DNA of 41,699 nucleotides from a virus. The stretch covers positions 1 to 41,699 of IMG/VR virus record IMGVR_UViG_3300030107_004242; one strand, written 5' to 3'. The notes under the pieces are model-generated. The model was not told the origin of the DNA and searched no databases. It saw only the letters and a program-made list of their open reading frames with translations. Shown piece by piece: positions 1 through 8,845 of this stretch (its first letter is position 1; the number at the start of each line of letters is the position of its first letter). Both the position numbers and the translations under genes were made by a program.

Positions 1-213
1 TTCCTGTCTTTACTTGCCATACCAGCCGCCGCAGGGGCCGCTTATGGTGGAGTAAAGGCGGGACTAAACGGGGCTAAGCAGTCCCTCGCTCAAATTGAAC
101 GCACCGTAAACCGTATCGGAACAAAGGTAGATACGCATGGTGAGCGTCTTGCATCGGTTGAAGCAGAGACAGCAAACATTAAAGAAAGACTTGCAAGAAG
201 AACGGAGCACTGA
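1..213 (+). CDS. Small membrane/coiled-coil protein, 3' part only
   Basis: The reading frame is open from the first base of the window and stops with TGA at 211-213, so the N-terminus is missing. The visible 70 residues begin with a hydrophobic Ala/Gly-rich stretch (FLSLLAIPAAAGAAYGG), probably the end of a membrane segment. A polar helix follows with heptad-like spacing (IERTVNRIGTKVDTHGERLASVEAE) and an Arg-rich end. A membrane segment plus coiled coil is the usual shape of small phage holin-accessory or spanin-like proteins, but no family is recognised. The stop overlaps the next start (TGATG), so the two are translationally linked. Confidence 0.6.
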   Translation, partial: FLSLLAIPAAAGAAYGGVKAGLNGAKQSLAQIERTVNRIGTKVDTHGERLASVEAETANIKERLARRTEH

Positions 214-482
214 TGGCTATCACATATCGCGGCGAAAGGTTTAGCGGGTACAACAAGCCCAAGCGCACTCCTAAAGCAAGGAAGTCCCATGCCGTACTTG
301 CAAAAGAAGGCGACAAGGTAAGGCTAATTCGCTTTGGTCAACAAGGTGTAAGCGGCGCAGGCAAGAATCCGCAAACCAAAAAAGGCAAGGCCCGACGCAA
401 AAGCTTTAAGGCGCGTCATGCTAAAAACATAGCTAGAGGCAAGATGAGCGCTGCCTACTGGGCAGACAGGGTAAAGTGGTAG
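213..482 (+). CDS. Small basic phage protein, DUF6321-like
   Basis: This is an 89-residue, very Lys/Arg-rich protein. The pattern KPKRTPKARKSHAVLAKEGD, then KVRLIRFGQQG, and a C-terminal block KARHAKNIARGKMSAAYWAD resemble DUF6321, a small family found in tailed-phage genomes next to virion genes; the match is from memory of the family pattern. Its function is unknown. The charge suggests nucleic-acid or capsid-interior binding, which is inference. The ATG at 213 overlaps the preceding stop by one base, and the next gene starts one base after its stop. Confidence 0.75.
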   Translation: MAITYRGERFSGYNKPKRTPKARKSHAVLAKEGDKVRLIRFGQQGVSGAGKNPQTKKGKARRKSFKARHAKNIARGKMSAAYWADRVKW

Positions 483-483
483 T

Positions 484-2841
484 ATGCCTCTTCTGAAGAT
501 TGCGCCTCGCCCCGGAGTTTTTACTGACGGAACAAGGTATTCCGCAGAAGGAACGTGGTTCGACTCTGATAAAGTCAGGTTTCGTAAAGGCTTTGTAGAG
601 AAGATAGGCGGTTGGATTAATTATACGTCAGGAAAAATATTTGGCGTTGGGCGCAAAATCTTTAACTGGGCTACCGGAACCGGCGAGATCTATATTGGTG
701 TTGGGACCAACAACAAGCTGTACGTCAACAACACCATTGGTTACTACGACATTACGCCAACAAGATCGACGGCTTCTATAAGTAGTAACCAAATAACAAC
801 GACAGACGGAAGCGGTCTTGTTGTTGTTTCGCACACCAACCACGGGGCAAAGCGTGGCGACTTTGTAACTTTTTCTAGTATTAGTGGCGCCGTAAACGGC
901 ATACCTGCTGCAACGCTAAATACCGAACATTACATTGCGTACCTAGGCGACTTGGCGGGTACAGACGAAAACAATAAATACGTTGTCTTGGTAGACGATT
1001 TTGCTACCAGCACAGGTGCTGCGGGCTCATCGTTTACCGCTACTTATGAAATAAACTCTGGCCCGATTGACGCCGCACTACTTACGGCTTGGGGTACTGG
1101 AACATGGGGCAGCGGACCTTGGGGCTCAACGCTATCTACTCCTGAAGAAAAAATTCGCTTGTGGTCTATGGATTCCTTTGGAGACGATCTTTTAGCAAAC
1201 AACCGTGGCGACAAGGTTTACTACTGGGATGAAAGTGCAGGAACTAGCACAGCCGCTGTTCCTCTTGCTGATCTAACAAGGGCTTCAGTCACGCTTGGTA
1301 CGGACCCAATTACAACAACGTCAGGGTCTCCAACCGTTGAAATTTACGACGATGCGGGACACGGACTTGCCGCTGGCGACAGCGTGACTATTGCAGGCGC
1401 TCCCTCTGTTGGTGGGATTAGTATTGATGGGACTTATGACGTTGCTTCAATTGTAACGCTTTCTGTTTTTACAATTACGTTTGGTTCAAACGCTTCGTCA
1501 ACAGCAACCGGCGGCGGCACGGGCATTACTGCAACATACAAGGCCGGTACTTACTACCCGCCAACAAAATGCTTGCAGGTAATGACAAGCGAAATTGCCA
1601 AGCACGCTATTTGTTTTGGGTGCAACCCAGTTGGATCAAGCACGATTGACCTTAACCTTGTGCGTTGGTCTAGCGCCGAAGACGCCACAGACTGGCAACC
1701 CCTGTCTACAAACAGCGCTGGTGGTCAGGAACTATCTCTTGGTTCTACCATTATTGGTGCCTTAAAGGCGCGTGGCGAAATTTTAATTTGGACCGATGCT
1801 GGCCTTGTCAGCATGCGCTACACAGGAGATCCGTTTTACTTTTCGTTCAGCAGCGTGGGAGTGGGGATGTCTATGATTTCCCCTAACGCTGCCGCAAGCG
1901 CTAATGGTGTAACGTTCTTTATGGATCGCGGCGCCTTTTACCGCTACACGGGAACAGTGCAAAGGCTTACATGTCCGGTGCTTAGTACCGTCTTTGATGA
2001 CTTTAACTTTGCTCAAGATTACAAAGTTGTTGCAGGCACAAACGTTGACCTGTCTGAAGTCTTTTGGTTTTACCCATCGAACTCCTCGGACGGACGCAAT
2101 GATCGGTATGTAGTCTACAACTACGACGAAGATGTGTGGTATTTCGGAACCATGGCTAGGGGTGATTGGGATAATGCTTTCTTGATCAACAACCCTTTGG
2201 CGACATCAATTAACACTAAGTCTCTTGGCGCTAATCCATTTGCTACATCAAGTGGCTCTTCCTCTGTTACCGTAACAGATACTGCACACGGATTGTCCAC
2301 GGGTGATAAAGTTATTTTTAAGGCATTTTCAGAATTTGCTGGACTTAGTGAAAAAGCCATCAACAACATGCACCCCGTAACCGTTACAGGAGCCAACACC
2401 TATACCCTAGAAATGGGTTCAAATGCTACGTCAACAGAGTCTGCTGCTGGCGGATCGGGCACAGTTATTTATCCTAATGTGATATACAGACAAGAGTCAG
2501 GTTGGAACGATGTAGATACGGCGTTTACATCGTATGTTGAAACAGGCGACATAGACCTTGGCGAGGGTGATCAGTTTATGTCGCTGAACAGAATTATTCC
2601 CGATATTAAATTTTTAAATGCGTCTTCGGATGACGAGGTTACTGTGTCAATCAACGGACACAACTACCCAATGGAGTCGCAAACAGAAATTGCATCATCT
2701 GCGTTTACCCCTTCGGCAACGCAGTCAAATATTCGCGGCAGGTCTAGGCAGGCGTCAGTAAAGGTGTCGAGTTCTGGCGCTGGTTACGGCTGGCGTGTTG
2801 GTTTCATTAGGGTTGACGCAAGAACGGATGGCCGCAGATGA
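484..2841 (+). CDS. Tail/stem-type virion structural protein with three internal repeats
   Basis: This 785-residue protein probably belongs to the tail or neck. The N-terminus (RPGVFTDGTRYSAEGTWFDSDKVRFRKGFVEKIGGW) has the DxVRFRxGxxEKIGGW signature I associate with large phage stem, tail-tube or DNA-stabilisation proteins. Three copies of a beta-rich insert begin with HGAKRGDFVTF, HGLAAGDSVTI and HGLSTGDKVIF. Two of them end in the pattern GSNA(S/T)ST..GG.GT. The C-terminal part (QFMSLNRIIPDIKF...GYGWRVGFIRVDAR) looks like a beta-domain. There is no signal peptide. It overlaps the next gene by an ATGA. Assignment to a particular tail component is inference from size, position and composition. 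Confidence 0.7.
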   Translation: MPLLKIAPRPGVFTDGTRYSAEGTWFDSDKVRFRKGFVEKIGGWINYTSGKIFGVGRKIFNWATGTGEIYIGVGTNNKLYVNNTIGYYDITPTRSTASISSNQITTTDGSGLVVVSHTNHGAKRGDFVTFSSISGAVNGIPAATLNTEHYIAYLGDLAGTDENNKYVVLVDDFATSTGAAGSSFTATYEINSGPIDAALLTAWGTGTWGSGPWGSTLSTPEEKIRLWSMDSFGDDLLANNRGDKVYYWDESAGTSTAAVPLADLTRASVTLGTDPITTTSGSPTVEIYDDAGHGLAAGDSVTIAGAPSVGGISIDGTYDVASIVTLSVFTITFGSNASSTATGGGTGITATYKAGTYYPPTKCLQVMTSEIAKHAICFGCNPVGSSTIDLNLVRWSSAEDATDWQPLSTNSAGGQELSLGSTIIGALKARGEILIWTDAGLVSMRYTGDPFYFSFSSVGVGMSMISPNAAASANGVTFFMDRGAFYRYTGTVQRLTCPVLSTVFDDFNFAQDYKVVAGTNVDLSEVFWFYPSNSSDGRNDRYVVYNYDEDVWYFGTMARGDWDNAFLINNPLATSINTKSLGANPFATSSGSSSVTVTDTAHGLSTGDKVIFKAFSEFAGLSEKAINNMHPVTVTGANTYTLEMGSNATSTESAAGGSGTVIYPNVIYRQESGWNDVDTAFTSYVETGDIDLGEGDQFMSLNRIIPDIKFLNASSDDEVTVSINGHNYPMESQTEIASSAFTPSATQSNIRGRSRQASVKVSSSGAGYGWRVGFIRVDARTDGRR

Positions 2842-3047
2842 GTGATATTGGAAATAAATACCTAAACATTGAGGTTCCACCGCAGGAATATGATCCGGTC
2901 GAAGCTCAATCTTTTCGGTACACGATTCAGCAAAACTTTAGGACAGTAGGGGCAGAAACAAAACGAGCAATGGATCACACGGAATCGACTTCATCACTGT
3001 CGCTCCGTAAGTATCAGTTTATGACAATGGGTGGTGCCAGTGTCTGA
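2838..3047 (+). CDS. Small virion-region protein, unknown
   Basis: A 69-residue soluble protein (MSDIGNKYLNIEVPPQEYDPVEAQSF...). It starts in an ATGA overlap with the tail-type gene, which supports the start, and its end overlaps the following gene. It has no membrane segment, cysteine pattern or motif that I recognise. Position between structural genes suggests a minor virion or assembly role, which is only inferred. Confidence 0.65.
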   Translation: MSDIGNKYLNIEVPPQEYDPVEAQSFRYTIQQNFRTVGAETKRAMDHTESTSSLSLRKYQFMTMGGASV

Positions 3048-3381
3048 TGCGTTAAAGGTCTTGGGACAGCTAACGAACACAAACACTAGCGTTCCTGCGG
3101 ACTTGTTCACGCTTTACACGGTTCCTAGCGGGTCACAAACAACCGTTAGCTCGTTAGTAATCTGCAACACTGGTAGTGGGGCAAAGACATACGATGTTGC
3201 CATACGGATTAAGGGGGCGCCGTTGGCAACACGGCAGTATATTTGTAAGGGTCGCAGCATTGATGCAAATGCTACGGCAGCGTTGGTGATCGGTATTACG
3301 CTTAGTGATGGTGATATTGTTTCGGTAACAGCAAGTCACGATCAAGTAGCATTTAATCTTTTTGGTGTTGAAACATCATAG
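3040..3381 (+). CDS. Small beta-rich virion-region protein
   Basis: About 113 residues with alternating hydrophobic strands (LFTLYTVPSGSQTTVSSLVICNTG; TAALVIGITLSDGDIVSVTAS). The pattern is typical of single-domain beta-sandwich phage decoration or tail-accessory proteins. The start is uncertain: GTG at 3040 gives an 8-base overlap with the previous gene, and GTG at 3031 in the same frame is also possible. The protein lies between tail-type and ejection-type genes, so a virion role is likely but not shown. Confidence 0.65.
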   Translation: MSDALKVLGQLTNTNTSVPADLFTLYTVPSGSQTTVSSLVICNTGSGAKTYDVAIRIKGAPLATRQYICKGRSIDANATAALVIGITLSDGDIVSVTASHDQVAFNLFGVETS

Positions 3382-3389
3382 GTTGTTAA

Positions 3390-4766
3390 ATGGAAGAGTT
3401 AATTAGAAGACTGTTTGGCGGACTCCGTGGGCTTCCTCTGCAAGAAGGGCCTGATCAAGAATCAAGCCAACCTTCTGGGCCTACGTTTGCAGAAATCCGC
3501 GCCGAAGAGGAAATGCAAAGAAGAAGGTATGAAGCCTTACAAGAACTTTTTAGAAAAATAATTTCTGGTGAAGAAATAAGTCCTCAAGAAACTCAGGAAA
3601 TTCGAAACCAACTAGAACGACCCTTTAATCCGGGTGACCAGCGCCTGATAGGGATAGGCGATTTTGACCCCGGTTTAGCAGCATCGCCAATTCGTCAACC
3701 ATTGCCTCCGATATTACCCGAAGGAGACTTGTTTGATCGTGTTATAGACGATGTTCCTGAGCCTGACGCAAGCGTTGACCGTATATCTGGTAGAGAACTT
3801 GCAAGATACGCACCGTTTGGCGAAGAGATGACCCTAATGGCACAGGGCATTAAAGACGACGACCGCAACCCTTTGTTACAAGGACCCCCGGTTGGCCTTC
3901 CCGCAACAAGAATGAGGCCGGTTTCTGTGCCAGACAGCGTTGAAGCGGTTGACTCATTAAGAGCAATGGACCCTTCTATTTCTGAAATGAGGATAAACAA
4001 TGCTTTTGACATGTTGGCTGATGCTGACAGCATTAGGGGCGCTAGGCGCGACAGGCGCCGAAGCGAGGCTGCTGCCCAACGGCGCACAGAAGGTATTCCG
4101 TTTCTTTCAGCGGCTGATGAAGAGTCAGATGCATTTGCAAATCTTATTAGTCAGTCAATACAAGGTCTTAACAGAGAGGCAAGCCCTCTTGATGCAGTAG
4201 CGCGTCCACCGCGACGGAGTTCATACAGAGATGCTGCCGAAGCGGAGCTAGCTGAGATGCGTGCCGTCATGGACGCGCTCCCTCAGGCAAGAGAAGAAGA
4301 TTTTCAGCGCAGTGTTCGGGCTACGCAACGCGCAATCCGACCCCTAGATTCGCCTCGTCTTCGAATTGCTGACACTGTGCGAGAGGCGCTTACTGACCCA
4401 AGGCGCACAGAAGAAACGACACAGGCACCTGTTGAGGTGCAGGAACCTGTTGCAAGTCCAGTTTTTGATCAAAAACCGGAAATATTTGAAGACATTCTTT
4501 CTACCTTAAAGCTTACTAGCCCAACCTTGCCTGAACCTTCTTTTGTTTCTACAAACAAAATTAGGGTGCCAAGGGTTACGTCACAGCAGCAATCGTCTGC
4601 AATGAGAGCAGACAGGGCTAGGCCAGCACCTCGCACAACGCGACAGTTTGTCCCATCAAACAGGCCCGGCGTAATGGGATCATGGCAGGATTTACCATAT
4701 GAACTACAGCCAGCTACTACGCTTTCAGAACGTGAGATTCATCGCATGATCAGGGAGAGCAGGTAA
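3390..4766 (+). CDS. Charged virion-region protein, unknown
   Basis: 458 residues, rich in Glu, Arg and Pro, with long helical charged stretches (EIRAEEEMQRRRYEALQELFRK; SYRDAAEAELAEMRAVMDALPQAREEDFQR) alternating with proline-rich linkers. No enzyme motif is visible. An AGGTTG sequence precedes the ATG. The stop overlaps the next ATG (TAATG). This gene, the next one and the three after that form a run of low-complexity charged or Gly-rich proteins, which in podoviruses is typical of internal virion proteins ejected with the DNA. That role is inference. Confidence 0.6.
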   Translation: MEELIRRLFGGLRGLPLQEGPDQESSQPSGPTFAEIRAEEEMQRRRYEALQELFRKIISGEEISPQETQEIRNQLERPFNPGDQRLIGIGDFDPGLAASPIRQPLPPILPEGDLFDRVIDDVPEPDASVDRISGRELARYAPFGEEMTLMAQGIKDDDRNPLLQGPPVGLPATRMRPVSVPDSVEAVDSLRAMDPSISEMRINNAFDMLADADSIRGARRDRRRSEAAAQRRTEGIPFLSAADEESDAFANLISQSIQGLNREASPLDAVARPPRRSSYRDAAEAELAEMRAVMDALPQAREEDFQRSVRATQRAIRPLDSPRLRIADTVREALTDPRRTEETTQAPVEVQEPVASPVFDQKPEIFEDILSTLKLTSPTLPEPSFVSTNKIRVPRVTSQQQSSAMRADRARPAPRTTRQFVPSNRPGVMGSWQDLPYELQPATTLSEREIHRMIRESR

Positions 4767-5746
4767 TGGCTGTCCCGGTTGCCGCCGCTGTTGGCATACG
4801 AGCATTAGCCAACCCAAGGGTTGTTATTTCTATTATGCAAAAGGCGCCCAAGTTGATGCGGTGGCTTTCGCGAGGGAAGAAACTAAAGCTTGACGGCAAG
4901 CGCTGGGACGAGTTAACGGCACCTCTCGATGCTTTTGAAAAAAGAGTTCTTAGAGAAAGTTTATCTGGGCCAGAGACAGGCAGGGCATTAAGAGAGGGGA
5001 TGAGAAGGCAGTTTAGGTTGGGGGTGCCTGACAGGCTTCGTCGCAGTGGTGGCCCTAGAACAAGATTTATGACTGAAATGGCGGAAGAGCTAGGCGACAT
5101 ACCCGTACGACCTGCGACTGCTCGTGCTCAGAGCGCATTGCTTGGCGCCAGAAGTGGCGCGGCACCAAGAGGTGTTTCTGAAGCTGCTCGAAGAGGTACT
5201 GTTGGTGCAAGGCGAGTTCGGTCAACCTACCCGCCTGATGCCGCTAGACCTTTTATTCAAATGTCTGACGACACGTTTTTAGGTGGTCCGGGCACTGGTA
5301 CACGGTTCCCAACGGGAACAAACCTACCCGATGTTGTTCGGCAAACTTCAAGTGGTGCGGGCAGGGCTGGTGCAAGAGCAAGAACAGGCAAGAGTGGTGT
5401 TCCGGCAACTTTATTTGATATGCCTGCTAGGGCATATCCAAAGCCTAATCTTCCTAACAACGCAGCGCAGGCAGCAAAGAAAAGTAAGCTAGGGCGCGGA
5501 ATCCTTGCACTGCTTGGTCTTGGTACCGCAGGACTAGCGTTTCTTGGCGGGGGCGAAGATGAAGTAACGGAACCGTTAGAAATACCTTCTGCGGGCTTTG
5601 CTCCTAACCAAAGAAGGCCCCCCGGCCTTGATGAAGTTCTTGCTATTTTAAATCAGGAAAATGTGCCATACCGAGATACTAGTAGGCACAGGCCGCTCAG
5701 TGAAGAAGAAACACAACAGTTCGTAAATATGATGCTGAGTAAATAA
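4766..5746 (+). CDS. Basic virion-region protein with a hydrophobic C-terminal segment
   Basis: 326 residues, strongly basic in the first two thirds (KLMRWLSRGKKLKL, RRSGGPRTRF, ARRGTVGARRVRSTY). A hydrophobic Gly/Ala/Leu segment (GRGILALLGLGTAGLAFLGGG) lies near residue 250 and could cross a membrane. An acidic tail ends the protein. A basic protein with one membrane-active segment among the ejection-type genes fits a minor internal virion protein that interacts with DNA or the host membrane. No family is recognised. Confidence 0.55.
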   Translation: MAVPVAAAVGIRALANPRVVISIMQKAPKLMRWLSRGKKLKLDGKRWDELTAPLDAFEKRVLRESLSGPETGRALREGMRRQFRLGVPDRLRRSGGPRTRFMTEMAEELGDIPVRPATARAQSALLGARSGAAPRGVSEAARRGTVGARRVRSTYPPDAARPFIQMSDDTFLGGPGTGTRFPTGTNLPDVVRQTSSGAGRAGARARTGKSGVPATLFDMPARAYPKPNLPNNAAQAAKKSKLGRGILALLGLGTAGLAFLGGGEDEVTEPLEIPSAGFAPNQRRPPGLDEVLAILNQENVPYRDTSRHRPLSEEETQQFVNMMLSK

Positions 5747-5748
5747 AA

Positions 5749-8700
5749 ATGAATAGAACGAACCTTCCTGAACAAATGGGCTACGCTAACGGCGGCGATG
5801 TTGACCCTGAAGATTTTCTTGCTAAGGCAGACACGCTTGATGCAGCAGGGGACACGACCCGGATCTCACGGGCACCTACAAGTTTTCATGGTATGGCACA
5901 GGAAAGAGCAAAAAGAGACGCTCTACGTTACATGCACGACCGACACATACCTAATCGCCATGACGATGACTTATTGTATGCGGGTGTTGATCCAGAATTT
6001 GCGCGAATGCTCCTTCAAGCTGACCCTGAAATATCTATAACTTCAGAAATAAAACCTAACATTGGAAGAACGGGGAGATATCGCGAGTATTCAACAACTT
6101 TTCCAAAAGAAGTAGAAGGCATTGGTGTACCCAACCCGCCCTTAGTTAGGGGTTTGCCAGACAGGACTCCACAAGAAGTAGCAGCTATGTCAGAAGAAGA
6201 CATGAAATATGCAATTCGCCGCGACTTGGCAGGCGAAAATGTTATGGCTGCGCTACTGTCAACTGAACTTAGTAAGCAAAGGGCTGGAGAGCCGACAAGG
6301 TTTACTGAGATGGAAGAGGTTCGCGACCTAATGGAAAGGAATGATAGGTTGCCAGCGCATTTAAGTGCTCAAACAGATTCGATTTTAGACGAAATAAGGC
6401 GTGGCGAAGGAAGAGTTAGGCGGACGCCGGACATGGAAGCACTTCTGGAATTGATCGCAAGAAAAAGAAAAGAACTTGTAGGGTTCTCCGCTGGCGGCGG
6501 TATCTACACAGTGCCACACCTCGCGCAAATGGCCGGTGGTGGTATCTACACCATCCCTATGGCGGGCGGTGGAATGTATGTACCCGGATATGGATTAGGT
6601 GGATTTTTTCGCGGCCTAAGTAAGGTTGCTTCTGCGGCTTCCTTTATTCCGGGCCTCCAAGCTTTTTCTATTCCTATTGCAGCGGCTTCTGGTGCAATAG
6701 GTGGGGCAATGGATGGGGGTGGTATTCAGGGTGCGTTAAAAGGTGGCGCAGGAGGATTTATTGGTGCTAAAGCTGGTCAAGCTTTAGGGGGATTAGGTGG
6801 TGCGGCATCAAAAGGTGCTGACATTGCTAGTAAAGCGGGGACGCTCGCAAAGGGTGCCGATGTTGCTAGTAAAGCAGGGACGCTCGCAAAGGGTGCCGAT
6901 GTTGCTAGTAAAGCAGCCCAAGGCGCAAGCACACTTAGCAAGATTTTAGATGTTGCTCAGCACCCCGCTATGATGGCAATGGGGTACCCACTGCTTGGAG
7001 AGTTGTTAGGCTCTGTCGGCGGCGGCGGATTGGGTAAGATGGGAGCGCCTACAAGCTCTAGGGGTGGCGAGTCAATACAGCGCGTTATGCCTAGCTATGT
7101 TGCTGATCGTCAAGCTGCACCAACGAGGGCACAAGGGTACACTGGTCCTATTGCGCTTCAGAGCAGGCAAAGAGGCGGCATGATGGAAGAGGGGGGCGAG
7201 ATGGGTATACCTGACTTTGTGCCACAGCCCGTTAGACCAAGACGCCCAATACCTGAGTATACCGCTCCTGTTATACGGCGCCGACCTGACCTAAACATAG
7301 ATCGTCCTGTAAGACCAGAGCCAGCACTTCCGCCACCCCCGTCAAGGGAACGGCGCGAAGAAACATCTGAAATTGAAGATCGTTTTGAAAGAGTTGAAAG
7401 AAGAGCGGCTCCGCGTGAAGACCGCAGGGGTCGCCGCGAGCGCCCAGAAGACCAAAGAGAACGAGGCCCAAGGGAGGGCGGCGGTGACTTATCTGGGACA
7501 GAAGAGCGGACAACAAGAGATGCAGAGCCAGAAGGCAGGGGCACCTCGTACGAAGAGGGTCGTTACCGTTACGGCGACCGCATGACCGAAGAACAAAAAA
7601 GGAAAACAAAAAGGTTTAAGACTCAAGACGAGTTTGGGGACGCAGATGAATCGGCTGAAATGGAAAACATACGGGCTATTGCAAAGGGCACTCCTTCAGA
7701 CGACATAGTTAGTATCGACGGCACAATGATTGAAGGAGAAAGCCCTTATGACGATAGCCCAACCTCTATGCCGGGCTTCGAAAATCCAGAGTTATTAGCA
7801 CGAAGAGACAGAGACTTGGGGGCGGCGCCGGTCGTTGTTGGGCCACCTACAGGGCAGTTTACGCCTCAAGCGTATGAAATAGCGGATGTTCCAGACTGGT
7901 ATCGTGCCGGGTTAATGTCTGAACAAGCCCTAGAGACAGGGCAACCAGAGACCTTCTTGGGACAAGACCCATTCTCTGTGTTTGCCGGACAACAGCAAGA
8001 TCCAATCTCTATGTTCCGTGGACCTGCGGCACCACAGGCTCCGCTACAAATGCCGAACATGCCATTCTTGCAACAAGGTCAACCGCAAATGGGGCCACCT
8101 CCTCCAATGATTGCTGACCCCGGAGATAAATTTTCTAGGCCAAGGATAGAGGCACCACGGCGAGTGGTTCCTGCTGAGCAGCAAATGCAACCTCCTATGC
8201 AGATGCCGCAACCAGTTCAGCCGTTGCCTGACTTTATGCCACAGCCTATGCAACAAATGCCAGTTGGTCGCATGCAACCACCGCCACAAGTTTTAGAAGG
8301 TCGCGCTGATGGCGGCATGGCTCCACAAGATATTCCGTTTGAGGGCTTTATCGAACCCTTTGAGGACGGCACCATGGAAAGCAGCGGCGCTGTCGATGAC
8401 CGCGTAGCTGTAATGAAGCCGCGCCTTTCTGAAGTTGGTCCTGAACAGACGGAAATGCTGTCAGCTTTAAAAAACGCATTGCGTAACCCAACTAGCGAAG
8501 TGTCTCGTCAAATTATTGAACTGGCAAGAAATACATTTGGTGAAAAATTTATTACAAACTTGATGGAAGACATGTTGTCTGCCGGTAACAACCCAATGGT
8601 CGAAAGCCAAGATGACATGGATCGTCTTGTAGAGATGGAGTTTCGTCAAAACCTAGCTGAAGGTGGTTCTGTTCGAGTTGGCGCTGCGATTGCCCCAAAC

Positions 8701-8844
8701 GAATACGTCTTAACCGCTAGTCAGGTACGAAATGTTGGCGGCGGCAACACAGAAGAAGGCGCTAGGCGAATAAAAAAACTTGCAAGAAATATTGATATTG
8801 CTGGGTCCAAAACAGACGGGCCCTTGAACGTTGAGATTGTTTAA
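5749..8844 (+). CDS. Large Gly/Pro/Arg-rich ejection-type virion protein
   Basis: 1031 residues. Residues 1-240 are a charged globular region. Residues about 245-285 contain AGGGIYTVP, AGGGIYTIP and AGGGMYVPG, a repeated Gly-rich motif common in large phage virion proteins. A Gly/Ala-rich hydrophobic region follows, containing a 13-residue tandem repeat (ASKAGTLAKGADV). Next come an Arg/Glu/Pro-rich disordered region and a Met/Gln/Pro-rich stretch. The C-terminal 120 residues are globular and include APNEYVLTASQVRNVGGGN. The start has no obvious Shine-Dalgarno sequence, so an internal start such as the ATG ten codons on is possible. An internal virion (DNA-ejection) role is inferred from composition, size and neighbours. 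Confidence 0.65.
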   Translation: MNRTNLPEQMGYANGGDVDPEDFLAKADTLDAAGDTTRISRAPTSFHGMAQERAKRDALRYMHDRHIPNRHDDDLLYAGVDPEFARMLLQADPEISITSEIKPNIGRTGRYREYSTTFPKEVEGIGVPNPPLVRGLPDRTPQEVAAMSEEDMKYAIRRDLAGENVMAALLSTELSKQRAGEPTRFTEMEEVRDLMERNDRLPAHLSAQTDSILDEIRRGEGRVRRTPDMEALLELIARKRKELVGFSAGGGIYTVPHLAQMAGGGIYTIPMAGGGMYVPGYGLGGFFRGLSKVASAASFIPGLQAFSIPIAAASGAIGGAMDGGGIQGALKGGAGGFIGAKAGQALGGLGGAASKGADIASKAGTLAKGADVASKAGTLAKGADVASKAAQGASTLSKILDVAQHPAMMAMGYPLLGELLGSVGGGGLGKMGAPTSSRGGESIQRVMPSYVADRQAAPTRAQGYTGPIALQSRQRGGMMEEGGEMGIPDFVPQPVRPRRPIPEYTAPVIRRRPDLNIDRPVRPEPALPPPPSRERREETSEIEDRFERVERRAAPREDRRGRRERPEDQRERGPREGGGDLSGTEERTTRDAEPEGRGTSYEEGRYRYGDRMTEEQKRKTKRFKTQDEFGDADESAEMENIRAIAKGTPSDDIVSIDGTMIEGESPYDDSPTSMPGFENPELLARRDRDLGAAPVVVGPPTGQFTPQAYEIADVPDWYRAGLMSEQALETGQPETFLGQDPFSVFAGQQQDPISMFRGPAAPQAPLQMPNMPFLQQGQPQMGPPPPMIADPGDKFSRPRIEAPRRVVPAEQQMQPPMQMPQPVQPLPDFMPQPMQQMPVGRMQPPPQVLEGRADGGMAPQDIPFEGFIEPFEDGTMESSGAVDDRVAVMKPRLSEVGPEQTEMLSALKNALRNPTSEVSRQIIELARNTFGEKFITNLMEDMLSAGNNPMVESQDDMDRLVEMEFRQNLAEGGSVRVGAAIAPNEYVLTASQVRNVGGGNTEEGARRIKKLARNIDIAGSKTDGPLNVEIV
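6826..6916 (+). repeat. 39-base in-frame tandem repeat, about 2.3 copies
   Basis: Units start at 6826 (GCTAGTAAAGCGGGGACGCT...), 6865 and a partial one at 6904. The first two differ at a single base (GCGGGG versus GCAGGG). The period of 39 keeps the reading frame and adds the 13-residue unit ASKAGTLAKGADV. Near identity at the DNA level points to a recent duplication. Confidence 0.9.
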
Positions 8845-8845
8845 G

